Origin: Streptomyces mutabilis
GTDB lineage: Bacteria; Actinomycetota; Actinomycetes; Streptomycetales; Streptomycetaceae
Assembly: GCF_014649815.1 (NCBI RefSeq)
Contig: NZ_BMTT01000027.1
Location: forward strand, 1-59,511
Direction: 5' to 3'
DNA length: 59,511 bases
Shown here: positions 1 to 8,820 of the stretch, one piece after another
Layout: every line of letters starts with the position of its first letter
Position numbering within the stretch: the stretch's first letter is position 1
Translations under genes and position numbers: made by a program
Notes under the pieces: generated by a model
What the model was told of the DNA's origin: nothing
Seen by the model: the letters and a program-made list of their open reading frames with translations, nothing else
The model's database searches: none

Positions 1-230
1 CCCGCGGAGCGGGTACCCCATCGCTGCGCGATGGGCAAACGAACACCCGCGCTGCGCGCGGGTGTTGCGCTCCCGCTCCGCGGGAGCGCTGGCGGGACGC
101 TGCGCTCCCGGAGCTGCTGGGCCTGCGGCCCCGAGGTGGCCTCCGCTGCGCTCCAGCCATCTGGTGGCGCTGCGCGCCACAAAGGCCGGACCCGCTGCGC
201 GGGCCGGCCAACGGGCCTTCGGCCCGAGCA
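1..230. repeat. Linear replicon telomere (archetypal Streptomyces type), hairpin array
   Basis: The first 17 bases, CCCGCGGAGCGGGTACC, are the hallmark start of archetypal Streptomyces telomeres. A series of palindromes follows: 1-13 (CCCGC/GCGGG), 17-35 (CCCATCG, loop CTGCG, CGATGGG), 42-66 (AACACCCGCG, loop CTGCG), 67-89 (GCGCTCCCG/CGGGAGCGC), 164-180 (GTGGCG, loop CTGCG, CGCCAC), 184-209 (GGCCGG with inner CCCG/CGGG around CTGCG) and 212-226 (CGGGCC/GGCCCG). In this family the 3' overhang folds into these hairpins and is patched by the telomere-associated and terminal proteins. The match is by recall of the known consensus. Whether the molecule is a chromosome or a linear plasmid cannot be told from this window. 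Confidence 0.9.
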
Positions 231-327
231 CCTACAGGGAGGGGGGTGCGGTGGTTCGGTAACGGGCTGTCAGCGCGCCGGTTGGCGCGGTCGGGGGCGG
301 CCGGCTCGAGGGAAGGGTGACGGCCCT

Positions 328-621
328 TCAGGCGTGCGCGTGAGGGCGGATGCTTGGCAGCTTGTGCGGGGCGTGGTGCACAGGCCGGCCCGTCGCGGGA
401 ACGGCGAGACGCCGCAGGGCGAGACTCGCGGTGACGAGGAGAGCGGTGAAGACCGCCAGGAGGAGGACGGACACCCACATCTGCGCACTCCCCGGGGCCT
501 GCCAGCCGGTCCAGGCCGCGGACCCCGTCCACAGCAGGATGGCTGCAGCGTAGAAAGCGCGGATGCGGCGCAGTTGCCGCACGGCCCGCAGGAACTGGAT
601 GCGTTCGGTCTTCGGTGCCAT
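328..621 (-). CDS. Small two-helix membrane protein, hypothetical
   Basis: A 97-residue protein starting MAPKTERIQF. It has two hydrophobic stretches, roughly residues 24-42 (FYAAAILLWTGSAAW region) and 48-68 (MWVSVLLLAVFTALLVTASL), which look like a helical hairpin in the membrane. A basic N-terminus (RAVRQLRRIR) and a basic tail rich in R and H flank the helices. The ATG at 621 was chosen because the frame upstream lacks recognisable protein character. No domain is recognised. It is the gene nearest the telomere, with IS630 inserted about 170 bases upstream of its start. A real gene is likely but not certain. Confidence 0.45.
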   Translation of the reverse strand: MAPKTERIQFLRAVRQLRRIRAFYAAAILLWTGSAAWTGWQAPGSAQMWVSVLLLAVFTALLVTASLALRRLAVPATGRPVHHAPHKLPSIRPHAHA

Positions 622-794
622 GCGGCACCGTGTACCCCAATGCGCGACGCCCATCAGGGTTACAGAGATTTTGTGGCAGGGACCGGTCGAGGGTCTCGCA
701 AATCCGTATCTCGATGTGATGCAGCATGTAGCATTGGCGAAAAGCGGGGACACCCGGTAGCGGGGATTGAGGGCGTATCGGCCTCGGCGCGTTA

Positions 795-1957
795 CTGAGG
801 TTGAACTCGTGGTGTCGTAGGGGCTGACGGCTCGTCGCTCGTGCGGTATCACCGGGGCATGCGGTATCCACAAGGGGGCGGGCTGACCGCCGAACGGCAG
901 CAGTTCCGCGAGGAGTTACGGCTCAAGGCGGCCGAGAGGTTCGCTCGGGGCGAGACGAGCTCGGTGATTGCCAAGGACCTACGGGTCAGTGTTCGTTCGG
1001 TGCAGCGATGGCGGCAGATGTGGGACGAGGGCGGTCCGCGGGCGCTGCGGTCGCAGGGGCCGGCGTCACTGCCGAGGCTGAGCGAGAAGCAGTTCGCCCA
1101 ACTGGAGGCGGAGCTGGCCAATGGGCCGGCCGCGCACGGCTGGGAAGACCAGCGCTGGACCCTGAGCCGGGTGAAGACGGTGATCGGCCGGCGCTTCCAC
1201 CTGACCTACACGATCCAAGGTGTGCGCAAGCTCCTGGTCCGTAATGGCTGGTCATGTCAGGTGCCGGCCCGACGTGCGATCGAGCGGGACGACGAGTCGG
1301 TGGCCGGATGGATCAAGGAGGTGTGGCCCTGCGCGGAAGACTCGCGGCGGTGAGTGGAGCCTGGCTCGTCTTCGAGGACGAGGCCGGATTCTCCATGACG
1401 CCGCCGCAGGCGAAGACCTGGTCACAGCGCGGTCGAACCCCGGTGGTGCGGGTCCGCGGCCGCTCCCGCAGACGCATCTCCATCGCGGCGCTGACCTGCT
1501 ACAAACCCGGCCACCGCTCAAAACTGATCTACCGGCCGCGCCGGGACGACGGCAACCGCGACGGACGTGAGAGCTTCTCCTGGCGCGACTACCGGGACCT
1601 GCTGATCGCCGCCCACCAGCAGCTCGGCGGCCCGATCGTGCTCATCTGGGACAACCTCAACGTCCACAAGGCCGCCGACCTGAAGAAGTTAGCCGAATCA
1701 CGGGACTGGCTGACCATCTACTACTTGCCGCCCTACGCACCCGACCTCAACCCCGTCGAAGGAATATGGTCCCTCCTGCGACGCGGCTGGCTCTCCAACG
1801 TCGCCTTCTCCACCCCCGAACACCTCGTCCAGCGCATCCGACGCGGCCTACGGCACATCCAGTACCGCAGTCACCTCATCGACGGCTGCCTCGCCGAGAC
1901 CGGCCTGACCATCAGGCCCGCCTGAGCAACCCCACGACATCACGAGTTCAACCTCAG
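795..1957 (+). mobile_element. IS630-family insertion sequence with TA target duplication
   Basis: An 1163-bp element. The left end at 795 reads CTGAGGTTGAACTCGTG, and the reverse complement of the right end at 1957 starts with the same 17 bases. The repeats extend to about 27 bases with two mismatches. TA dinucleotides flank the element at 793-794 and 1958-1959, as expected of IS630/Tc1-mariner transposition into TA. The single transposase gene inside occupies two frames. Both ends are intact, so it could be mobile if the frameshift is productive or if an active copy acts in trans. Confidence 0.85.
859..1925 (+). pseudogene. IS630-family transposase, split by -1 frameshift
   Basis: The first frame (859 to 1353) encodes the N-terminal helix-turn-helix part (about residues 35-55, VIAKDLRVSVRSVQRW). 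The second frame, entered by a -1 shift at about 1325-1350, encodes the DDE catalytic part. The triad is visible as FEDEAGF (first Asp), LIWDNLNVH (second Asp) and PDLNPVEGIW (Glu). Joined, the protein would be about 355 residues, normal for the family. No strong A-rich slippery heptamer is seen at the junction, so a disabling deletion is as likely as programmed frameshifting. The ATG at 859 follows a GGGG stretch; a GTG at 841 is an alternative. Confidence 0.8.
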
Positions 1958-2026
1958 TAGGTCCGTGGCCCGTCTGCTATCTGACAGCCACGGCCCAGTG
2001 AGGCCGGTGGAGAGGGGAAGGGCGCC

Positions 2027-2414
2027 ATGGGTTCCGATGCGCTGAGGCCGAGCTCCTGGCCTGAGGTGGAGCCGTGGACACCGGCGCATCAGGCCGTGGA
2101 GATCAGTGAGTACGAGACCCTCTCCATGCCTGGATGCTGGGGCGGATCCGAACGAGGTGTGCTTCGGGCACACGCTGCTCACTCACGCGATCGACCTGGA
2201 AGGCCAAGGCCACGTCCAGGCGAACTACCCGCTGAACACGGCCTCCACAGCGATCCTGCTGGCCTACGGTGCCGACCCACGCCTGCCGGGCATCGACGGC
2301 GAGACTCCCCTGCAGATCGCCGAGTACTACCACCACGAGCCGATCAAACGGCTGCTCCAGCGCTTCCTCGTCCTCACACCGGCGGAGACTCCAGGGAGTG
2401 CGCATGGCAGATGA
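2027..2414 (+). pseudogene. Ankyrin-repeat protein, frameshifted
   Basis: The ATG at 2027 opens a frame with WTPAHQAVEISEYETL, the first helices of an ankyrin repeat. The logical continuation, LDAGADPNEV followed by TLLTHAIDLE and a second repeat with GADPRLPGIDGETPLQIAEYY, lies one frame away and ends at 2414. A +1 shift near 2120 therefore splits a gene of about 128 residues with two to three ankyrin repeats. Such proteins mediate protein binding; no partner is evident. The 3' end overlaps the next gene by 11 bases, suggesting a former operon with it and the helicase. The IS630 element ends about 70 bases upstream and may have removed the promoter. Confidence 0.6.
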
Positions 2415-2883
2415 TCGCGAGTCTTCGCCCCTCGCGCCGGACTCCGCTTACAGCGACGCCTCGATCTACGTGGACGCCGTAACCGCCCCGCGGGTTGTAG
2501 CCCGGCTCCAAAACGCCCTCGGCCTCGTCGAGGACGACGGTGCGGAGCTGACCGTCGGGCCGCTGCGCGTGGAAGGCGAGCACAACGACTACGCCACCGG
2601 CCGGCACGCCCACCCCCTCGACTTCATTCAGTGGCCGACCGTGCTGGAGTGCGAGGCCCCCGAGGGGACGCCGGACGAGGTGGTGCAGGCTGTCACGGTC
2701 GTGCTCGAAGCGCTGTGGCGTGGCGGCTTCAAGGCCGTAGCCACCTGCGACTTCGAGGACGAGCTGCCCGCGCGCGGCGGGATCGAGAGGTACCCCCATC
2801 CCTGCTCTGTCTCTGGCGTGTCCGCAGCTTCGTCGGGGTCGTGGTGGAGGAACCTGATGTCACCCGGGAAAAGAAAAGGATGA
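2404..2883 (+). CDS. Hypothetical protein of a Streptomyces family
   Basis: A 159-residue acidic cytoplasmic protein. Recognisable blocks are SIYVDAVTAPRVVARL near the N-terminus, GPLRVEGEHNDYATG in the middle, and DFIQWPTVLECEAPEGTP followed by LEALWRGGFKAVATCDFEDELP. This resembles a small conserved actinobacterial family of unknown function; the resemblance is from memory. The ATG at 2404 overlaps the ankyrin frame, and the TGA at 2881-2883 overlaps the ATG of the helicase (ATGA). That indicates translational coupling with the helicase. The last 25 residues are low-complexity and may have diverged. Confidence 0.6.
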   Translation: MADDRESSPLAPDSAYSDASIYVDAVTAPRVVARLQNALGLVEDDGAELTVGPLRVEGEHNDYATGRHAHPLDFIQWPTVLECEAPEGTPDEVVQAVTVVLEALWRGGFKAVATCDFEDELPARGGIERYPHPCSVSGVSAASSGSWWRNLMSPGKRKG

Positions 2884-4761
2884 GTTCTGTGATCAGCCTC
2901 CGGGAACATCAGGTGACCCAGAAAACGGCCATTCGGGAATGGGTCAAATCCTTTGCAAGATATTCTGTGTCCGGGCAGGGGGCCCGAGGCACGCTGGTGT
3001 CCGCCACCGGATCAGGCAAGACGATCACGGCTGCAGCAAGCGCGCTGGAGTGCTTCCCGGGCGGACGGATCCTCGTCACCGTGCCGACCCTGGACCTGCT
3101 CGTGCAGACCGCCCAGGCGTGGCGCCTGGTGGGCCATAGGGCGCCGATGGTGGCGGTGTGCTCGCTGGAGAACGACCCGGTGCTGGGCGCGCTGGGGGTG
3201 CGCACCACCACGAATGCGATCCAGCTCGCGCTGTGGGCTGGAACCGGGCCTGTGGTCGTGTTCGCCACCTACGCCTCCCTGGTGGACCGCGAGGATCCGG
3301 AGGACCAGACCGGCCAGCAGACGGTCCGCGGGCCGCTTGAAGCCGCCCTCGCGGGCGGGGAGCGGCTCTACGGGCAGCAGATGGCCCCGTTCGACCTCGC
3401 CATCATCGACGAAGCCCACTCAACCGCGGGTGATCTTGGTCGGCCGTGGGCGGCGATCCACGACAACGCCCGCATTCCCGCTGGCTTCCGGCTCTACCTC
3501 ACCGCCACCCCGCGCATTCTCGCCTCCCCCCGCCCGCAGAAGGGCGCGGGCGGGACGGAGGTGGAGCTAGCGAGCATGGCCGACAATCCGGACGGCACCT
3601 TCGGGGCGTGGCTTCCCGGCGCCGAGCTGGGGCTTTTCGGAGGCGATCGAGCGGGGCATCCTCGCCGGGTTCGAGATCGACGTTCTCGAGATCCGTGACC
3701 CCTCCCCCATCGTCGGGGAGTCGGAGGAGGCGCAGCGGGGCCGGCGTCTGGCGCTCCTGCAGACCGCGCTCCTGGAACACGCTGCGGCGTACAACCTGCG
3801 TACGGTCATGACGTTCCACCAGAGGGTCGAGGAAGCTGCGGCCTTCGCGGAGAAGCTGCCGAAGACCGCAGCGGCGCTGTATGCACGCGATGCCTCGGAC
3901 GGGGACCTGGCGGCCGCCGAGAAGCTGCCCGCGTCGTCGATCGGCGCGGAGCTGTACGAGCTCGAGGCTGGTCGGCACGTGCCGCCGGAGCGGGTGTGGT
4001 CAACGTGGCTGTGCGGCGACCACCTCGTCACCGAACGACGCGAAGCCCTCCGTCAGTTCGCCAACGGCATCGACGCGGCAGGGCGCCGGGTCCACCGCGC
4101 GTTTCTCGCCAGCTGCCGCGTCCTCGGCGAAGGCGTCGACATCACCGGCGAACGCGGAGTCGAAGCCATCTGCTTCGCCGACACGCGTGGCTCGCAGGTC
4201 GAAATCGTGCAGAACATCGGCCGCGCGCGGGCGGACCGCGCGAAACAGCTGACCGCGATCGACCCGGATTGGAACTGCCCCTGGCCGCTGGACTGGCAAC
4301 GCCATTACGCCGTACTACGCGACCTCGCCGCCGACGAACCCCACGGCGTCCTGCCCGATATCAAGGCCGGCGTGCTCATGGACGGCGACGACATCGGGCG
4401 ATGGCTCCAGCGGCATAAGAAACCGGGTACGTGGGCGTCACTTTCGGCCGCGCAACAGGAACGGCTGTCCGAGCTGGGCATCAGGCCCGCCGAGGCGCCG
4501 TCTCCCGCCCCGACGGCCAAGCGCGCGACCAAGGCGCAGCAGGCGTTCCAGCGGGGCCTGACGGCCCTGACGCAGTGGGTGGAACGGGAAGGCCAACGGC
4601 CAGTACCAAGGGGCCACAGTGAGGAGATCGCCGTCCAGGGCGAGGCGGAGCCGGTGGTGGTCAAGCTGGGCGTATGGGTATCGAACACTCGCGCGAGGCG
4701 GGACAAGCTCACCCAAGAGCAACTGGAGACGCTACGGAAACTGGGAATGGGCTGGGCATGA
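2880..4761 (+). pseudogene. DEAH-box helicase with C-terminal helicase-associated domain, frameshifted
   Basis: A superfamily 2 helicase of about 626 residues if repaired. The first frame carries motif I SATGSGKTITA, motif II IIDEAHST and motif III LTATPR. The second frame carries the helicase C-terminal half (MTFHQRVEEAAAFA, CRVLGEGVDI, motif VI QNIGRARAD). A helicase-associated domain ends in LGVWVSNTRARRDKL...LRKLGMGWA. The break is one extra G in GG at 3639-3640: removing it gives LFEAIERGILAGFEI and joins both frames. The start at 2880 overlaps the previous stop. Helicase genes next to telomeres are a Streptomyces hallmark (ttrA of SLP2), but identity with ttrA is not established here. 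Confidence 0.8.
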
Positions 4762-4764
4762 TCT

Positions 4765-4791
4765 GGCCCGTGCGTGAGGAGCGCACGGGCC
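4765..4791. terminator. Bidirectional hairpin terminator
   Basis: GGCCCGTGCG at 4765-4774 and CGCACGGGCC at 4782-4791 form a perfect 10-bp stem with a 7-base loop. It lies directly after the helicase stop and before the convergent stop at 4833. No long U tract follows, as is usual in Streptomyces. Confidence 0.7.
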
Positions 4792-4832
4792 CAGCACGTT
4801 CTTCCCTCACGGCTTGCCCGCGCTGCTGGCTA

Positions 4833-5791
4833 TCAGTCGGTGACTGAGGGCGGTAGCAGAATGTCGTAGCGCTGGAAGAGTTCCCGGAAGAAGCCTGCGA
4901 CTATGCGCGGGCCGTTGTTTCGGTCCAGTTCATGGCCGCCAAAGCGGTAGACGTCGTTGCCGGAAAGGCTCAGCTGCCGGTCCTCCGACACCATCTGGGC
5001 GTAGAGCTGTGGTGTCGCTTTGCCGTCGACTGAGTAGTGCTGTTGGCCATCGACCTCCAGGACCACGCGCACTCGGTTCGGCAGCAACAGGAGGAAGTCC
5101 ATGCGCTGCCGAGCGAGAGGGCCCGGCTCGGCACGGCGCTTCGCCGTGTAGGGGTCGTAGTGGAGGCACACCTGCGGGATCAGGGCGGGCAGTGTATGTC
5201 CTTCCTCCCGGAAGTACAACGCCGCGTGGGTGTGGAAGAGGACTTCTTCCGGCGGGGACTCAAGCGACTCCGCAAGTCGTGCACACAACGCCTGGGAGGC
5301 AGACGGCTGATCCTTCTGCCCCGTCGGATGCGTCCGCTGCCACCAGTTGACGAGGGCTTCCCACGACAGGCCGGCGGCGTCGAGAGGTCGGGGGTACGTC
5401 AGGCAGTATTCGGCGTTGCGGACGATCTCCAGGCGGTTACTGACGGCGTCGCGCAGAACGATGTCGGGCTTGGGGCCGTTGGCCGCGACGCGAAGATCAG
5501 GTTCTTGAACTCGCCGTCGACTCCGGTCATACCCAGCGACGCGAGAATCTGCTCCAGCGCTGGAACGTCGTACTCGTCCACCACCTTGCGGGCCACGGTG
5601 GTCAGTTCCGGCACGGCCAGCGGACGCAGGCGCGTGAGAACGTAGCGGAACTTGCTCCTGAAGGCTTCGTCTTCTTCACCCGGCGCGAGCCCCAGACGCA
5701 CGCACTCAGCCGGAACCTCGTAGGACTTCAACTCGCCTACAGCGCTGGCTATAGCGGTGCGCAGCATTTCCGGTTTGACCGCATCTCCCAT
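4833..5791 (-). pseudogene. AbiJ-like abortive infection protein with C-terminal nuclease domain, frameshifted
   Basis: The N-terminal frame (from 5791) encodes a helical domain, MGDAVKPEMLRTAIASAVGE through LTTVARKVVDEYDVPALEQI, which resembles AbiJ N-terminal domain type 3. The C-terminal frame (to 4833) contains RQRMDFLLLLPNRVRVVLEVDGQQHY and then EDRQLSLSGNDVYRFGGHEL, the D...ExDG...H pattern of DUF559/Vsr-like PD-(D/E)XK nucleases. Reading across about 5495 with one base restored gives NGPKPDIVLRDAVSNRLEIV and joins the halves into about 318 residues. Inferred role: phage defence by nucleic-acid cleavage. It is convergent with the helicase. The family assignment is by motif memory. Confidence 0.65.
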
Positions 5792-5904
5792 GGCCGGAGA
5801 CTACTGGCCCGCGTCCCGACGATCGACCGCCTTGAACGCTCACACAGCCGGAGCCCCGGGCACCATGCCTGATCTCCCGGGACTCCGTCCTGTGGCGCAA
5901 GGCG

Positions 5905-6976
5905 CTACACGAGCGTGCCCAGGGCCTGCTCAGCCATCTGAATGCCGACCTGAGCGGCCGCCGTCGCTCCGGCTCCCACCAGCATGTCCTTGACCTGGGT
6001 CGCGAACTGCCTCATCCGGCCCGGCTCGGGGGCCGGCGACGTCGCTTCGGCATGGAGGTCCTGGGCGACGCGCTCCAGTTCCACGCCGGTCCGTCTCGGG
6101 CATGCCCAGGGTGTTGCTGATCTGGCCGACGTAACCGGCCAGCCGAATGAACTCGCTCGGGTCGATGTCGGCGGTGTTGTTCTGGGTGACGTTCTGCTGC
6201 TCGCCGATGATGACGCCCTGCGCGTTCGGCAGGAAGTTGTTGTAAGTGGCGCCGGGGTGCTGCCGGTTGACGTGGTCCTGCACGCTTCCTCCTGCCAGGG
6301 CGCAGCTGACGCCCTGAGGTGTGATGGCGACGGTGACGGGTTCGTTTTCGATGTACTGGATCAGCTGGTGCTCAGACAGGTAGCCGAGCGCTTCGTGCAG
6401 CTCGGATTCGGTGGTCACGGCCCCGGCGAAGAACGACCAAGGTGTGTCAAGGAACAGCACCGGGTTGATGGGCTCGCGGTCGCCTGCGGTGTCGAACAGC
6501 CACCGGTGGAAGGCGTCCATGGTGTGCCGCAAGCGGGCAGCACGGTTCTTCTGCAGCTCCTTCAGCCGGTGCACCTCGGCCAGGCCCTCATCGCTGAGGT
6601 GGATGGCATAGAGGCCGGACCCGGCCCGCAAGGCCCTCACCAGGCCTCGCTGTTCCAACTGAAGTGCGAGGGGAGCCAGGTCCTCCTGAAATTCCTGCTC
6701 GATCTGCGACAGGCTGGCGCCACGCCCGCTCCGGGTGTCCAGCAAGAGCAGCAACCGGGCCAGAAAGCCGCTGCTCTCGGTCAGCTCACCACCGGAGACC
6801 GCGCTGACGTTGACATCGAGCTGTGCAGACATACGAGCAGGGTGCCGTCGTTGGGCGCGCTCCAGGCTCTTCTTGGTCTCCTTGGCAAGGTTGTCCGTGA
6901 GCTTGTTCAGCGCCGTCAGTGAGAATGCGGCGACGGTGCGGGCACGGCCCGTGCCGGGCAGGACGACCAAGAGCAT
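5905..6976 (-). pseudogene. Winged-helix protein with amyloid-like motif, C-terminally frameshifted
   Basis: About 355 residues from ATG 6976 (ATG 6832 is an alternative; neither has a clear ribosome site). Two winged-helix-like stretches are visible: FLARLLLLLDTRSG...LEQRGLVRALR and ELHEALGYLSEHQLIQYIE. A central segment, NFLPNAQGVIIGEQQNVTQ, has the V-I-x-G-x-x-N-x-x-x-N look of actinobacterial amyloid signalling or RHIM-like motifs. After LGMPETDR the frame breaks near 6088. Dropping one base restores VELERVAQDLHAEA through MAEQALGTLV and a stop at 5905. Function is unknown; a role in defence or signalling is an inference from the motif and the neighbouring Abi-like gene. Confidence 0.5.
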
Positions 6977-7020
6977 CGAAGGGCTGGTCCACAATCGCGG
7001 TGCGGGCCAGCCCTGTCGCG

Positions 7021-7365
7021 TCAGTTCCTGCGGGAGGGACGGGCGTCCAGCGCCTTGCGCAGGCGCCCCGCGATGGGCTGGTACCGCTGGACGAAGCTGA
7101 GGTCCTTCAGCCGGCCGGGCTCGGGGAGCTCCCGGTGCGAGGAAGGCCAGCGCTCGGAGATTGCCCAGCCAAGGGGGCATAGCCCGGCGCGGTTCATGTC
7201 CCGGTCGACGCCCGCCAGGTAGTCCTCATCGACGGGCAACTCCCCGTTCGACTGCCAGATCACTCCGTCCAGACGGATGGGCAGATGCGGAGATCCGAAG
7301 AGGAAGCCCGGGCACCGTGCACGCAGAACCGCCGCGCTCTGCTCGGGGCTCAGCGGGACACCCAT
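7021..7365 (-). CDS. Hypothetical protein
   Basis: A 114-residue soluble protein with no recognised domain. Features are an N-terminal helix (LSPEQSAAVLRARCPGFLF), a central RLDGVIWQSNGELPVDEDYLAGVDRDMN segment, LGWAISERWP and a basic end (LRKALDARPSRRN). The ATG at 7365 overlaps the end of the upstream frame by 16 bases, suggesting coupling or a single gene split by a frameshift. The gene lies between the winged-helix gene and a LuxR regulator, all on the same strand. Confidence 0.4.
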   Translation of the reverse strand: MGVPLSPEQSAAVLRARCPGFLFGSPHLPIRLDGVIWQSNGELPVDEDYLAGVDRDMNRAGLCPLGWAISERWPSSHRELPEPGRLKDLSFVQRYQPIAGRLRKALDARPSRRN

Positions 7366-7604
7366 CTCTTCGCCCCCGGGACCCGGGAGCGCGGTCCTGC
7401 AGTCGGTGTGCGGAAAGATGCGATCTCCCCAAGAACGACGTGCGCTGTCGCGCTCTCCCGGTCGGGGTAGGACCAGTACCTCGGCAGCAGGACGATCACG
7501 TCGTAGGCGTCGAGGGCATCGGCCACCGCCGCCGCGAGCGGACTGCGGTCCGTGCGGGGCAAGCCGCGGTCACTCTCCCGCGCGAGGGGTGGTGGACCTC
7601 CCAC
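7350..7604 (-). CDS. Hypothetical protein, possibly a fragment
   Basis: An 84-residue frame. The middle, AAVADALDAYDVIVLLPRYW followed by SYPDRESATAHVVLGEIAS, is protein-like, whereas both ends are low-complexity and basic. It may be the 5' part of the gene at 7021-7365, split by an indel, since the two frames overlap by 16 bases. No function can be assigned. Confidence 0.3.
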   Translation of the reverse strand: MGGPPPLARESDRGLPRTDRSPLAAAVADALDAYDVIVLLPRYWSYPDRESATAHVVLGEIASFRTPTAGPRSRVPGAKRWVSR

Positions 7605-7689
7605 ATGCAGGTGTGGTGCACCAAGACGCCGGGGCCGTCCGGCGAGGCCCGCAGCGTGCTAACGAAAAACTCAGTAATCACTCGTCCGG

Positions 7690-8712
7690 TCACAGGCCCA
7701 GGACCGTCGCCACCAGTTCGCTGCGGCTGCGGACACCGGTCTTCGCGAACACACTCTTCAGATGGTCCTGCACGGTCGCCGGGGTGATGTGCAGTTCCAC
7801 GGCGATGGTCCGCGACGGCAGACCGGCGACGACTCGCGCCAGCACGTCCCGCTCGCGCGGTGTAAGCCCGTACGCGAGCAGCAGTATCTCGGCCACGTCG
7901 GCGGCCGGCGCCGGATGTACCGTCACGGCGATGGCTGCCGGGTGCGGGCCACCACTCAGCGGCGAGGCCTGGACGGAGAGCCACCGGCCCGAGCGGCCGC
8001 GGATGCGTCCGTACGCCGGCAGCTCAGCGCCTCTTCCCCGGGCGGCCACCTCCAGGATCGCGGACGGCAGTTCCGCCTGCGACGGGCCCAGCTCGTCCCG
8101 CCAGAGTTTCGCGGCCAGGTTCTCCGAAAACAGCCGCAAGTCCTGGTCGAGCAGGAGCACTCCGGCCTCGGACGGGCCCGCAGCGGTGTCGTCGGGTGCC
8201 CGGTGGGCGGCCCGGCGCAGGGCCGCACCGACCGGGGCGGACAGCCGCCACAGGACACCGACGTCGGCCGGGGTGAAGTCGGGCCGCCGGCCGCCGCGGA
8301 AGAGGGCGACGACGCCCCAGCAGCGGCCGTCCACCACGAAGCCCGCCCGCAGCTCGTGCCGTGCGTCGATCATCGGCAGTACGGTCCGGTAGCGGTGGCT
8401 GGATTCCGGATCACCGCCGGTGGCCGCACCGAGCGTGCCCGCGGACACCTCGGAGCGGGCCAGCGCCGCGAACTTCAGGACGTCGTCCACCAGGTACTCG
8501 TTGTGCGCGGCGGCCGCGGCCGCCTCCGGTACGAGCCCGGCGCTGACTTGGTCGGCGGTCAGCAGCGTCATCGGGTCGATCGTGCTGAAGCAGTAGGAGT
8601 CGGCCGGGATGAGGCGTGTCAGCCGGTCGGCGATCCGGCGGCGCAGTATTCGGGAGTCGAGGTCAAGACGGCAGATCGCCTCGATGTCGCGCACGGTCTC
8701 GCGCCGGACCAT
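7690..8712 (-). CDS. LuxR-family transcriptional regulator
   Basis: About 340 residues. A C-terminal LuxR helix-turn-helix is clear: LTPRERDVLARVVAGLPSRT, then IAVELHITPATVQDHLKSVF, then AKTGVRSRSELVATVLGL. The N-terminal two thirds look like GAF-type or PAS-type sensor sequence (RYRTVLPMIDARHELRAGF, DQDLRLFSENLAAKLWRDE). ATG 8712 is preferred over GTG 8733, as AAGGG lies 11 bases upstream. It is transcribed away from the gene pair at 8821-10052 with about 110 bases between, so it probably controls that pair. The ligand is unknown. Confidence 0.85.
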   Translation of the reverse strand: MVRRETVRDIEAICRLDLDSRILRRRIADRLTRLIPADSYCFSTIDPMTLLTADQVSAGLVPEAAAAAAHNEYLVDDVLKFAALARSEVSAGTLGAATGGDPESSHRYRTVLPMIDARHELRAGFVVDGRCWGVVALFRGGRRPDFTPADVGVLWRLSAPVGAALRRAAHRAPDDTAAGPSEAGVLLLDQDLRLFSENLAAKLWRDELGPSQAELPSAILEVAARGRGAELPAYGRIRGRSGRWLSVQASPLSGGPHPAAIAVTVHPAPAADVAEILLLAYGLTPRERDVLARVVAGLPSRTIAVELHITPATVQDHLKSVFAKTGVRSRSELVATVLGL

Positions 8713-8820
8713 CGGGGAACTCACCCTTGCCACGGTATCCCAGAAATGCGGGAGGGCCGCCCGACCTTCAGGCGCCTACCGTGGGTCCGAGAAACCCCAG
8801 GTCACCGGAGGTACACCGAC

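Noticed and set aside
328-873. Long frames overlapping the telomere-proximal region on both strands
   Set aside because: Frames starting at 31 and 62 run through the telomere hairpins and have no protein character. Only the short membrane protein on the minus strand looks real.
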